64,000 nucleotides of DNA, from NCBI GenBank assembly GCA_965260995.1, contig CBDHCD010000003.1, positions 558,001-622,000 on the forward strand. The letters run 5' to 3'. The position numbers were made by a program, and so were the translations under genes. The notes below the pieces were generated by a model. The model was not told the DNA's origin, did no database searches, and was given only the letters and a program-made list of their open reading frames with translations. The DNA comes from JBBROS01 sp965260995 (GTDB lineage: Bacteria > Pseudomonadota > Alphaproteobacteria > Acetobacterales > Acetobacteraceae). Positions 32,414 to 40,817 of this stretch are shown here, piece by piece; the first letter of the stretch is position 1; each line of letters starts with the position of its first letter.

Positions 32414-33693
32414 GCATGACCCGGCTGTGGCGGGAGCGGCGGGCCAACGTGGCATTGCTGACGGGGATGCTGGCGGTGCCGCTGCTGGGCTTGGTCGGCC
32501 TGGCGATCGACTACGGCTCGACAAGCTCGGTCAAGGCGCAGCTCGACCTGGCAGCCGACGCGGCGGCGCTGGTGGGGACGACGAGCGCGTCCAACGCCTA
32601 CCTCGCCCGGGCCGCCGACCCGATCGGCCCGGCGCAGGCGGCGGCGGTGCAGCGGTTCCGAGGGCAGGCGAACAGCAAGCTCGGGTTCAACGTCACCAAC
32701 GTGACCGCCACGGTGCGGCAGGACGGGACCAAGTTCGTGGCCGACGTGACGTATCAAGCGACCGCACCGACGACGCTCGGGCAGTTGTTCGGGGTGTCGC
32801 TCTACAACGTGGAGGGGCGGTCGTCGGCCAGCATATCGGTCAACTCGTATATCGATGTCCAGGTGCTGATGGACGTGTCCTCATCCATGGCGGTCGCAGC
32901 GACCGACGCTGACATCGCACGCATGGGAGACCTCACCAGAAACTATCAGAATTCGGTGCCGAAGGGCTTCACCAAAGGAGAGGCGTGCGCTTTCGCGTGC
33001 CATTGGAGCAGCAGTAGCACCGAGGACGACTATTACGCCCTCGCGCGCCGCGGCAATGTGTTGCTGCGCATCGACGTAATGCGGAGCGCAGTTGCTAACT
33101 TAATCACCAGCATCAGCAGCTTGAACGCAAATTCTTTGTTTCGCCTTGGCCTTTACACGTTCGGCAAAACCTTTCAACAAATTTATCCTCTCAGTGAAAA
33201 CATTGATGCAGCTTCGGCCACGTTATCGGGAATCATTCCGGATATCAATGGCTGTACGACCCAGCCAAGTTGCGCGGACACCTACTTCTTGGCAGCGATA
33301 AACAACACGGCTTCCATAACTGCCGATTCCGGCGACGGAACGTCCCGAGACAAGTCGCGGAAGTTCCTGTTCATCGTGACCGATGGCGTTGTCGATTACA
33401 CCATAAACGGTGGTCCTCGAACCATAGCCCCATTTTCGCCTTCCGATTGCGATCAAACCAAGGCGAAAGGCGTCACGGTTCTGACCCTTTATATACCATA
33501 CCTACCATTAGGCGATTATCCAACTTACAAAAAGAACGTCCAAAAATTTGAAACCGAAATCGAACCTAAAGTTCGAGCCTGCGCCTCTGCGGCCACGTTG
33601 CACTTCAAGGCCAGCGACGCGAAGGATATCAGCTTCAAATTGCAACAAATGCTGGCTACTACCTTGGAACCGTCAGGACGCTTCACGCGGTAA
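32410..33693 (+). CDS. tadG: TadG-like protein with von Willebrand A-type region
   Basis: A 427-residue protein with the TadG N-terminus: RRANVALLTGMLAVPLLGLV then GLAIDYGSTSSVKAQLDLAA (PF13400-like Tad domain) anchoring it in the inner membrane. The rest resembles a von Willebrand A domain: a MIDAS-like VLMDVSSSMA near residue 157 and KSRKFLFIVTDGVVDYTING further on. Codon use changes sharply inside the gene: before about 32880 it is GC-rich like its neighbours, after that it falls (about 42% G+C over 33121-33180). This indicates a mosaic gene. It is coupled to tadE-2 and converges with a glycosyltransferase gene. Confidence 0.8.
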   Translation: MSMTRLWRERRANVALLTGMLAVPLLGLVGLAIDYGSTSSVKAQLDLAADAAALVGTTSASNAYLARAADPIGPAQAAAVQRFRGQANSKLGFNVTNVTATVRQDGTKFVADVTYQATAPTTLGQLFGVSLYNVEGRSSASISVNSYIDVQVLMDVSSSMAVAATDADIARMGDLTRNYQNSVPKGFTKGEACAFACHWSSSSTEDDYYALARRGNVLLRIDVMRSAVANLITSISSLNANSLFRLGLYTFGKTFQQIYPLSENIDAASATLSGIIPDINGCTTQPSCADTYFLAAINNTASITADSGDGTSRDKSRKFLFIVTDGVVDYTINGGPRTIAPFSPSDCDQTKAKGVTVLTLYIPYLPLGDYPTYKKNVQKFETEIEPKVRACASAATLHFKASDAKDISFKLQQMLATTLEPSGRFTR

Positions 33694-33710
33694 GCTCTGC
33701 TCGCGAGCTG

Positions 33711-34850
33711 TCACGCCTGCACCCACTCGGCGACGCCGCGGGCGAAGTCGGCCCAGCCCGGCACGCGAAGGCCCCCCGCTTGGTCCCATAGACGCCGGGC
33801 CTCACCGTCGTTGAGCAGGGCGCGAACCGCGTCGGCGATCGTCTCGGGAGTGACGCGGTCCAAACGGATCTGGCCCGCCGCCGCCTGCCCAGCCAAGGCC
33901 GGGAGGCCGGCGGAGACGATCACCGGGATGCCGGCGTGCAGGGCTTCCATGGGCGGGATGCCGTAGCCTTCGCCTTCGCTCGGGAACAGCATGGCGCGGG
34001 CGCCGCGGAGGGCTTCGCGCACGCCGGCGTCGGGCAGGTCGCGCAGGTGGCGGAAGCGGGGCTCGCCCGCCATGCCGGCCAGCAGCGCCAGTTCGGCGGC
34101 GGCGTCGGGCGAGGTGGCACCGATCATGGTCAGCTCGGCGTCGATGCCCTGGCGCCAGAGCAACTGGAACGCCCGCATGGCGGGGGCGGCGTTCTTGCGC
34201 GGCTCGATGGTGCCGAGCATGACGAAGCGGCGGCGGGCCGGGTCGAAGCGCTGCGGTTCCAGGCCGAGGCCGTCGCCGCCCATCGGGATCACGCGGCCGG
34301 GGCCGGGGCCGGAGCCGGGGCAATGGCCGGGGCGGCGGGCGATGCGGCGGGCGTGGTCGTCGCGGGTCTGGGCGCTGATGAAGGCGAGGTTGGGGACGGC
34401 GAGGAGGGCGTGGATGTAGGGCATCAGCCGGGTGGAGGAGCCGGGGCCGAACCAGTCGGGATGGAGCCAGGGCAGGAAGTCGTAGATCAGCCAGTAGAGC
34501 CCGGCCGGGTCGGGGAAGGCGCGGTAGTAGGCGGCGCGCCCAGGGTCGAGGAACAGCTCGGCGTTGAGCAGGCGTTCCGGGCGGGCCGGCCGGCCGGGGC
34601 GGAGGTGGCGCTCCAGCCGGGCCTGCTCGGCGGCGACGCCGCCCGGCGGCGCGTCCTCGCAGAGCGCGCGCAGGATGCTGTCCGGCAGTTCGTGCAGGGT
34701 GCCGGTGGCGGGGTCGAAGCGGCAGGGCTTGAGGCGGGCGGGGCCGGGCCAGTGGCGGATCAGCTCGCGTTCGGCGCGCTGGATGCCGGAGCGGCGGGGA
34801 TCGAGCACGAGCTGGCTGATGTCGAGGTGGATCGTGCCCGCTCCGGTCAT
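33711..34850 (-). CDS. GT4-type glycosyltransferase, group 1
   Basis: A 379-residue GT-B fold glycosyltransferase. The C-terminal nucleotide-sugar domain is clear: RRFVMLGTIEPRKNAAPAMR, ALRGARAMLFPSEGEGYGIP and PMEALHAGIPVIVSAGLPAL, the E-x7-E type donor site. The N-terminal half has YWLIYDFLPWLHPDWFGPGS, common in polysaccharide mannosyl- or glucosyltransferases. The start ATG 34850 overlaps the stop of the upstream fused glycosyltransferase (ATGA). With manC close by, GDP-mannose is a possible donor. It probably acts in the cytoplasm on a surface polysaccharide. Confidence 0.85.
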   Translation of the reverse strand: MTGAGTIHLDISQLVLDPRRSGIQRAERELIRHWPGPARLKPCRFDPATGTLHELPDSILRALCEDAPPGGVAAEQARLERHLRPGRPARPERLLNAELFLDPGRAAYYRAFPDPAGLYWLIYDFLPWLHPDWFGPGSSTRLMPYIHALLAVPNLAFISAQTRDDHARRIARRPGHCPGSGPGPGRVIPMGGDGLGLEPQRFDPARRRFVMLGTIEPRKNAAPAMRAFQLLWRQGIDAELTMIGATSPDAAAELALLAGMAGEPRFRHLRDLPDAGVREALRGARAMLFPSEGEGYGIPPMEALHAGIPVIVSAGLPALAGQAAAGQIRLDRVTPETIADAVRALLNDGEARRLWDQAGGLRVPGWADFARGVAEWVQA

Positions 34851-37099
34851 GCGAGGTCCAGGGCGGCGCAGAGGCGGGCGGCGTAGCGGTCGAAGCCGTG
34901 GGCGGCGGCGTAGGCGCGGCGGGCGTCGTCCGTCGGCCGGCGGCCGAGCAGGCCGGCCGCGGCCTCGGCCACCAGCACGGGGCTCGGGTTGTCGGGGACG
35001 GCGCGGACGTAATCGGGGGCGTCGATGGCGTCGGCGATGGCGGCGGAGGCGACGCTGGGCAGGCCGGCGGCGACGCAGTCGGCGAGCGCGCCGGAGACGC
35101 TGCCAGGCCCGCTGGTGCGGAGTTGCAGGCCGAGGTCGGCGCCGACCAGGTGGTCGCGGTAGGCCTGCTCGGTGACGTAGTCGCCACCGAGGCTGACGTG
35201 GGGGGTGAGGCCGAGATCGTTGACCAGGCGTTGCAACGGCGCGAGCGGGGTGAGGGCCGCGCCGGCGAAGTGCAGCCGGGCGTCGACGCCCCAGGCGCGC
35301 AGCAGGTCGAGCGCCCAGATGCACTCGGCGGGGGCCTTGGTCGGGTGGACGTAGCCGAAGGTGGCGAGGAGGATCTGGCCGGGGCCGACGCCGAGGCGGG
35401 CGCGCGCTTCGCGGCGGGCGGTGGGGGCGAGCTCAGGGTCCGGCACGGTGCGGTAGAGGCTGAACGGCAGGTGGGTGGCGGGCGTGTGGTAGCGGCGGGC
35501 GACCTCGGCGACGCTGGCGCGGGAGTGCAGCATGAGCGGTTCGGCGCAGGCCGCGATCTCGGCCAGGATCAGCGCGCCGGGGGGCACGTCGCCGGACAGC
35601 CATTGCCAGATCTCGTCGGGGCGGAGCGGGCGGCCCAGCTCGGCCTCGGCCATCCGCTCGGTTCGCGGCAGGCTGATCTGGGAGGCGTAGAGGTCGAGCA
35701 TGCGGCCGTCGTGCTGGATGACCGCGCCGCCGTGGCGCAGCAGCAGGCGCAAGATCTCCAGGTGGAAATGCGAGTTGCCCAGCACGCCGACGACGCGGTC
35801 GAACCGGCTCGACAGCAGCGGCAGGGCGGAGAGGGGGGCGACGGTGGTGACGCCTTGGGGCCTGACCGGGCCGGCGGTGGGGGTGAGGACGTGCAGCTCG
35901 ACGCGCTTGCCGAGCTCGGCGCAGGTGGAGGCGCTGTAGTCGGCGACGCCGGACGGGTCGGGGGGCAGCGGGGTGAGCAGGGCGACGCGGGGGCGGTGGC
36001 GCGGGGCGGCCGGGGCGGCTCCGGGTGCGAGGCGGCGGATGGCGGACCAGGCGCGGGCGGCGACGGCCTCGGCGCGGAAGCGGGGCCAGACGGGGGATTG
36101 CCGGGCCCGGGCGGCATCGCGCCAGGCCGGGTCGGCGGCGTGGTCGAGCAGGCGGGCGAGGGCGCGGTCGTCGTCGGCGGGGAACAGGGCGTCGGTCAGC
36201 AGCTCGCGGTGGGCGGGGATGTCGGAGGCGAGCACCGGCGCGCCGGCGGCCATGGCCTCGATGACGGGGAGCGAGAAGCCTTCGGCGCGGGAGGGGGCGA
36301 CGACGCAGAGGGCGTCGGCGAACAGGGCGAGCAGCGCCGGTTCGCTGAGGTGGCCGGGGGCCTGCACGAGTTCGGGCGCGCCGCCGAGGGCGGCGGCGGC
36401 GCGGCGGCGCTCGTCGAGCCAGCCGGGGGGGTAAGCGCCGGTGATGACCAACGGGACGCGGAGCGCCTGCATCACGCGGGAGCGGGCGTGGGCGCGGACC
36501 GGGCAATCGGGGTTCTTGCGCGGGTCGGGGCCGGCGACGACGAGGACGTGCTTCGGCTGGCCGGGGGGCAAGGATTCGAAGGCGGGGGCGAGCGGCGCGC
36601 CGGTGACGGCGATCCTGGGGTCGGCGGCCCCGAGCACGGCGCGCAGGCGGGCGCCGGCGTCGGCGGAGATGGGCAGGAACATCTGGTGCCGGGCCAGCCA
36701 GCGGAGCGAGACGTGGTAGTCGAGCCGGGCTTCGGCGCTGGGCAGGTAGCGGTCCGGCTCGTCGAGCGGGATGAAGTCGTAGATGACGGTGGCGGCCGGG
36801 ATGGCGGGATGGTGCAGCAGGCGGGCGACGAACAGCGGGTCGTGCGTCATGGGCGAGAGCTGGACATGGCAGCACGGGCCGCGGAGCGCGCCGGTGTAGG
36901 CGGAGCCGCGGACGCTATCGACGAGGCCGCGCACGGCGGCGGGCAGCGGTGGCAGGTTCGGGTCGGCGAGGCCGATCAGGCGGGCGTCGGGCAGGCCGGC
37001 GCGGGCGTGGTCGAGCAGGGCGCGGGCGTGGCGGCCGATGCCGCGCTCGGCGTAGTTGGGATCCTGCAGGGCGCGGAGATCGATCAGGCACGACAGCAT
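34847..37099 (-). CDS. Two-domain fused GT4-type glycosyltransferase
   Basis: A 750-residue protein with two GT-B units in tandem. The first (residues 1-360) starts MLSCLIDLRALQDPNYAERG and has HVLVVAGPDPRKNPDC and APSRAEGFSLPVIEAMAAGA. The second (about 370-750) starts RPRVALLTPLPPDPSGVADY, with ILLATFGYVHPTKAPAECIW and a weaker donor region (SGPGSVSGALADCVAAGLPS). The fusion could add two sugars in sequence. ATG 37099 is chosen because AAGG lies about 10 bases upstream; an in-frame ATG at 37117 adds 6 residues. Coupled to the next glycosyltransferase. Upstream are two kinds of intergenic repeat, then manC. Confidence 0.85.
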   Translation of the reverse strand: MLSCLIDLRALQDPNYAERGIGRHARALLDHARAGLPDARLIGLADPNLPPLPAAVRGLVDSVRGSAYTGALRGPCCHVQLSPMTHDPLFVARLLHHPAIPAATVIYDFIPLDEPDRYLPSAEARLDYHVSLRWLARHQMFLPISADAGARLRAVLGAADPRIAVTGAPLAPAFESLPPGQPKHVLVVAGPDPRKNPDCPVRAHARSRVMQALRVPLVITGAYPPGWLDERRRAAAALGGAPELVQAPGHLSEPALLALFADALCVVAPSRAEGFSLPVIEAMAAGAPVLASDIPAHRELLTDALFPADDDRALARLLDHAADPAWRDAARARQSPVWPRFRAEAVAARAWSAIRRLAPGAAPAAPRHRPRVALLTPLPPDPSGVADYSASTCAELGKRVELHVLTPTAGPVRPQGVTTVAPLSALPLLSSRFDRVVGVLGNSHFHLEILRLLLRHGGAVIQHDGRMLDLYASQISLPRTERMAEAELGRPLRPDEIWQWLSGDVPPGALILAEIAACAEPLMLHSRASVAEVARRYHTPATHLPFSLYRTVPDPELAPTARREARARLGVGPGQILLATFGYVHPTKAPAECIWALDLLRAWGVDARLHFAGAALTPLAPLQRLVNDLGLTPHVSLGGDYVTEQAYRDHLVGADLGLQLRTSGPGSVSGALADCVAAGLPSVASAAIADAIDAPDYVRAVPDNPSPVLVAEAAAGLLGRRPTDDARRAYAAAHGFDRYAARLCAALDLA

Positions 37100-37117
37100 G
37101 GGAGCGCCTTCACGCAA

Positions 37118-37250
37118 GGATCAAGGAAGGCGAGGGGATTTGTCCCTCGACCCCATCAAAGGCTCGCCTTTGAAATTCGTTCCTTAGAGGGATCGGGGTT
37201 CGAGGCCAATGGCATCGAGGGGTCGAGGGTGGCGGCCTTGCCTGGCCCGG
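37118..37250. repeat. GC-rich intergenic repeat-like segment
   Basis: Non-coding DNA with GAGGGGATTTGTCCCTCGAC, AAAGGCTCGCCTTTGAAATT (hairpin AAAGGCgaGCCTTT type) and GGGGTTCGAGGCC motifs. It has the same style as 16006-16148. No supported reading frame. Confidence 0.5.
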
Positions 37251-37252
37251 TC

Positions 37253-37376
37253 CGCTCGAGCGTTTTCACCTCACGTGAAACCGCCCCAGCCTTTGTTCCA
37301 TCCAGCCTTTGTTCCACGCGGTCGTTCAGCTTGATCGGACGCGAGAATGCGTCTGACCAAGCTGACACCGCTCTAA
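37253..37376 (-). repeat. Interspersed palindromic repeat copy, inverted
   Basis: Read on the minus strand it shows AGAGCGGTGTCAGCTTGGTC, the hairpin arms CAGACGCATTC and GCGTCCGATCAAGCTGA, a CCGCGTGGAACAAAGGCTGG block and GCGGTTTCACGTGAGGTGAA. The block GGAACAAAGGCTGG is duplicated in tandem within this copy. Its CTCTAA end supplies the stop codon of manC. Confidence 0.75.
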
Positions 37377-38812
37377 GCGCGGCCGTAGGTGTCCTCCATG
37401 CGGACGATGTCGTCCTCGCCCAAGTAGCTGCCGGACTGGACCTCGATCAGGGTGAGGGGGATGCGGCCGGGGTTGGCGAGGCGGTGGGTGCAGCCGAGGG
37501 GGAGGTAGATGCTCTCGTTCTCGCGGATCAGCAGTTCCTCGTTGTCGCGGGTGACGACGGCGCTGCCGTTGACGACGACCCAGTGCTCGGCGCGGTGGAA
37601 GTGCTTCTGCAGGCTGAGCTGGTGGCCCGGCGTCACCACGATGCGCTTGACCTGGAAGCGGTCGCCCTGGATCAGGCTCTCGTAGAAGCCCCAGGGGCGG
37701 TAGTTGCGGTTGTGGGCGACGGCCTCGTGCCGGCCGGCGGCGCGCAGGCGGTCGACGACGCGCTTGACGTCCTGCGCCTTGTCGCGGTGCATGGCGAGCA
37801 CGGCGTCGCGGGTGGTGACGACGACCACGTCCTTGAGGCCGACGACCGCGGTCAGCACGCCGTCGCTGCGGACGAAGCATTGCTCGGAGCCTTCCAGCAG
37901 CACGTCGCCGACGGCGGCGTTGCCTTCGCCGTCCTTGGGCATGCGCTCCCACAGGGCGTCCCAACTGCCGACGTCGGACCAGCCGATGCTGGTGGGGACG
38001 ACGGCGGCGTGGCGGGTGCGCTCGGCGACGGCGTAGTCGAGGCTGATGTTGGGGCAGGCGGCGAAGGCGGCGGGTTCGAGGCGGGTGAAGTCGAGGTCCT
38101 GGCGGCTGCCGGCGACGGCCTTCTCCACGGCGGCCAGGACCTCGGGCGCGTGCTCCTGCATCTCGCGCAGCAGGGTGCGGGCGGTGAAGACGAACATGCC
38201 GGAGTTCCACAGGTGCCGGCCGCCCTGGACCAGGGTGGCGGCAGTGGCGGCGTCCGGCTTCTCGACGAAGCGGGCGAGGGCGTGGACGCCGGGGGCATCG
38301 TCCAGCTCGGGGCCGACCTCGATGTAGCCGTAGGCGGTCTCGGCGCGGTGGGGCTGCATGCCGAAGGTGACGACGCGGCCGGCGCGCGCCCCGGCGACGG
38401 CCTTGGCCAGCACCTCGTGCAGGGCCGGGGTGTCCTCGATGGCGGAGTCGGCGGCCATCATCCACAGGACGCTGTCGGGCGAGGGGCACAGGAGGGCGGC
38501 GGCGGTGATGGCCGGGGCCGAGTTGCGGCCCACGGGCTCCAGCACGATGTGGGCGTCGTCGATGCCAGCGGCCTGAAGCTGCTGGGCGATGAGGAAGCGG
38601 TGCTCGTTGTTGCAGACGACGATGGGGCGGGTGAAGCCGGGGCCCTGGGCGCGGAGCGCGGTTTCCTGCAGCATGGTGCGCTCGGACACCAGCGGCCAGA
38701 GCTGCTTGGGGAAGCTCTCGCGCGAGACGGGCCAGAGGCGGGTGCCGGAGCCGCCGGACAGGATGACCGGAACGATGGCTTCCGTCTCCAGGAGGGCGAT
38801 CTGGGCAGTCAT
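37373..38812 (-). CDS. manC: Mannose-1-phosphate guanylyltransferase / mannose-6-phosphate isomerase
   Basis: A 479-residue bifunctional type II enzyme making GDP-mannose. The nucleotidyltransferase domain has VPVILSGGSGTRLWPVSRES and FVEKPDAATA. The C-terminal cupin isomerase domain has RPWGFYESLIQGDRFQVKRI, PGHQLSLQKHFHRAEHW and GSYLGEDDIVRMEDTYGR, the usual ending. ATG 38812 is chosen at the family N-terminus (MTAQIALLETEAIVPVILSG). The stop TAG lies in the terminal motif of a palindromic repeat. GDP-mannose would feed the glycosyltransferases downstream. Confidence 0.95.
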   Translation of the reverse strand: MTAQIALLETEAIVPVILSGGSGTRLWPVSRESFPKQLWPLVSERTMLQETALRAQGPGFTRPIVVCNNEHRFLIAQQLQAAGIDDAHIVLEPVGRNSAPAITAAALLCPSPDSVLWMMAADSAIEDTPALHEVLAKAVAGARAGRVVTFGMQPHRAETAYGYIEVGPELDDAPGVHALARFVEKPDAATAATLVQGGRHLWNSGMFVFTARTLLREMQEHAPEVLAAVEKAVAGSRQDLDFTRLEPAAFAACPNISLDYAVAERTRHAAVVPTSIGWSDVGSWDALWERMPKDGEGNAAVGDVLLEGSEQCFVRSDGVLTAVVGLKDVVVVTTRDAVLAMHRDKAQDVKRVVDRLRAAGRHEAVAHNRNYRPWGFYESLIQGDRFQVKRIVVTPGHQLSLQKHFHRAEHWVVVNGSAVVTRDNEELLIRENESIYLPLGCTHRLANPGRIPLTLIEVQSGSYLGEDDIVRMEDTYGRA

Positions 38813-38935
38813 GATGCGTCCTGTGATTGCATGGGCACACGCTATAATTGCGACGGGGAGGGGGTGTCCAGACGCTCGCTCGGCGCGATGGAACCGCATG
38901 TGGGCGACGCCCGATGCGCCTTCGGCTTGGAAGGG

Positions 38936-39862
38936 TTACTCCGACTGGCCGAGGACCCAGCCCTCCCAGGTGGTGAGCCAGGGGTCGGCGGGGGGCGTGT
39001 CGGGCCGGCGGCCGGCGAGGACGAGCAGGACGCAGAGGACGCCGAGCAGGCAGTCGAAGCGGTCCTCGCCGGCCGGGTCGGGGCCGAAGGCGGCGGCGAG
39101 CAGGGCGTCGAGCGCCGGGTCGGGGGCGGCGCCGAGGCCGCCCATGGCGGCGCGCAGGCCGGGGATGAGGGCGGCGCGGTCGGCCTGGCGGCGCTTGCTG
39201 CCGTGGGGGCGCAGGCCGAGCTGGCGCAAGGCATCCGCCGGGTAGGTCTCGGCGACGGCGACCCGGCCCGGGCGCAGGAGGGCGCGGAAGGGGCCGTCGA
39301 ACGGCCAGAGGAGCGGGGGCGGCAGAGGGCGCGCGGAATCGGCCAAGGCTGGGAGGAGGAGGTCGCGCCAGCCGGAGATGGCGGCCTTGCCGGACTGGTT
39401 GGCCCCGAGGGTCCAGAACAGCGGCGCGCCGGCGGGGCGGGCGGCGGTGGCGCGGTCGCAGGCGCGGGAGAGGGCGGCGGCGTCGGGGAGGCCGAGGGCG
39501 TGGGCGAGGGAGAGGCGGGTCATGCCGCGCGCGCCGCGGCGGGGGTAGAAGGGGCGGCCCGGGGCGGCGTCGGCCAGGGTGTCGGCGACGTGGAAGAAGG
39601 CCGGGCGGCGGAGAAAGGTGGGGAAGTCGGGGGCACCCTCGGCGTGGCGGGCGGCATAGTGCCGGGGCAGGCCGATCGGGAAGTCGACGCCGAGGGCCAC
39701 GGGCGCGCCGTGGGCGGCGGCGGCGAGGCGTTGCAGCAGGGTGCCGAGCGGGCCGACCGGCTCGATGGACAGGAGGCGGCGGCCGGGGGCCGGGCCGGGG
39801 CGGGCCAGGGCCATCCAGCGCTTGGCGCGGTCCACGCTCCAGTCGGCGTGGACCGCGAGCAT
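38936..39862 (-). CDS. DUF429-like predicted RNase H-fold protein
   Basis: A 308-residue protein resembling DUF429 proteins, which have an RNase H-like fold and no settled function. The N-terminal MLAVHADWSVDRAKRWMALA and GVDFPIGLPRHYAARH provide the acidic positions of that fold. Further on are VAVAETYPADALRQLGLR and GEDRFDCLLGVLCVLLVLAG, also DUF429-like (E-x-YP and D-x-x-D-A type motifs). The start shares one base with the stop of the upstream 73-residue gene. The family assignment is by motif appearance and is moderately sure. Confidence 0.6.
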   Translation of the reverse strand: MLAVHADWSVDRAKRWMALARPGPAPGRRLLSIEPVGPLGTLLQRLAAAAHGAPVALGVDFPIGLPRHYAARHAEGAPDFPTFLRRPAFFHVADTLADAAPGRPFYPRRGARGMTRLSLAHALGLPDAAALSRACDRATAARPAGAPLFWTLGANQSGKAAISGWRDLLLPALADSARPLPPPLLWPFDGPFRALLRPGRVAVAETYPADALRQLGLRPHGSKRRQADRAALIPGLRAAMGGLGAAPDPALDALLAAAFGPDPAGEDRFDCLLGVLCVLLVLAGRRPDTPPADPWLTTWEGWVLGQSE

Positions 39863-40083
39863 CAGAGCGGCTTGCGGGCGCGCTCGAGCAGGCGGGACAG
39901 GACGCCGGCCTTGGGCTTCGGCTTGGGCGGCGGCGGCGCGGGCTTGGCGGCCTGGGCCTGGCGCTTGCGCTTCTCGGCCAGCCAGGCGTCCAGGGTCTTG
40001 CCGGCCTTCTTGGCCTGCTTCTCCTCGTAGGCGCGCCGGGCGGCGCTCAAGCTGGTGGAGTCTGCCCTGGTGGGGTCTGCCAT
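39862..40083 (-). CDS. Small lysine-rich hypothetical protein, 73 residues
   Basis: Starts at ATG 40083 (MADPTRADSTSLSAARRAYE). A helical segment EKQAKKAGKTLDAWLAEKRK is followed by a proline/lysine-rich stretch (PAPPPPKPKPKAG) and RLLERARKP. No signal peptide or membrane helix. Strongly basic, so nucleic acid binding is possible but not shown. Its stop overlaps the DUF429-like start (TGATG), suggesting a functional pair. An in-frame ATG at 40137 has no support. Confidence 0.55.
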   Translation of the reverse strand: MADPTRADSTSLSAARRAYEEKQAKKAGKTLDAWLAEKRKRQAQAAKPAPPPPKPKPKAGVLSRLLERARKPL

Positions 40084-40178
40084 GATGTCCGTGTCCTGCT
40101 TCGGCTCTTTATTGGCAGCGGGTCGCGCCGGCTTCAAGCGCGTGCGAGGGTGGCAGGAATGGAGGCGGGGTGCGGGCG

Positions 40179-40520
40179 ATGAGCGACGGCGCGCGGATCA
40201 AGGCCAAGCTGTGGGTGCAGATGGCGCTGCGGATGGGCGACCTGGACGGGCGGCCGGGCGCGGTGCTGCGGCGGGGCGACCCGGACGCGGGCGGGGTGCT
40301 GGTGGTGCTGCGGGGGCGGGAGGGACTCGCGGTGCTGTCGCAGGTGCGGGCCGGGGAGGGGGACGTGGCGTGGCTGCGCGGCACGGGCGCCGGGCCGGTT
40401 GATCAGGGCGCGGTGGACCTGTACGTCGAGCGGCACGTAGGGCGAGACCCGGATCTATGGGTGATCGAGTTCGAGGCCCCCGACCTGCTGCCGCCGTTCG
40501 AGGCGCGCGTGCTCGACTGA
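40179..40520 (+). CDS. DUF1491 family protein
   Basis: A 113-residue protein matching DUF1491, a small alphaproteobacterial family of unknown function. Visible family features are ARIKAKLWVQMALRMGDLDG, GGVLVVLRGREGLAVLSQVR, DQGAVDLYVERHVGRDPDLW and the ending FEAPDLLPPFEARVLD. The start may be ATG 40179 or GTG 40170; GGAGG at 40161 fits the GTG spacing slightly better, while family members start like the ATG. Soluble, no signal. Confidence 0.82.
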   Translation: MSDGARIKAKLWVQMALRMGDLDGRPGAVLRRGDPDAGGVLVVLRGREGLAVLSQVRAGEGDVAWLRGTGAGPVDQGAVDLYVERHVGRDPDLWVIEFEAPDLLPPFEARVLD

Positions 40521-40817
40521 ACGGCGCGGAACTGAACGGCGCGGACCGGGGGCCGCTTCGTGCGGCGCGCAAGCTGGGGCGCAGGCGGCGGTTGGGGGCG
40601 CTGCGACCAATTAGAGAAGTTAACTCACGGCTTGGTGTGTCAAATCTGCGATGGCCTCTGTGGCGTTGGCGCAACATCATGGGCGAAACGTCCGCGAGTC
40701 CCTCGCACTCCGCGCCAAGGATGGATATTGTGCACTTACCGAGAGGCGGGGGAGCGAGTTCCGAGCCACCACCCCCGGCTGCGTTGACCCGCAGAACTTG
40801 TAACGAGGAGAAGCAAC
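40521..40817 (+). other. Leader/promoter region before the first OmpA-family gene
   Basis: 297 bases without a gene. The first half is GC-rich, then an AT-richer segment (about 40605-40650, ATTAGAGAAGTTAACTCACG) likely holds the promoter. The ribosome site ACGAGGAGAAGCAAC lies just before the ATG. No terminator or riboswitch fold is recognised. Confidence 0.4.

Noticed and set aside
34898..40030. 1710-residue open frame on the plus strand
   Set aside because: Gly/Ala/Val-rich shadow of the minus-strand glycosyltransferase and manC genes; no motifs and crosses several intergenic regions.
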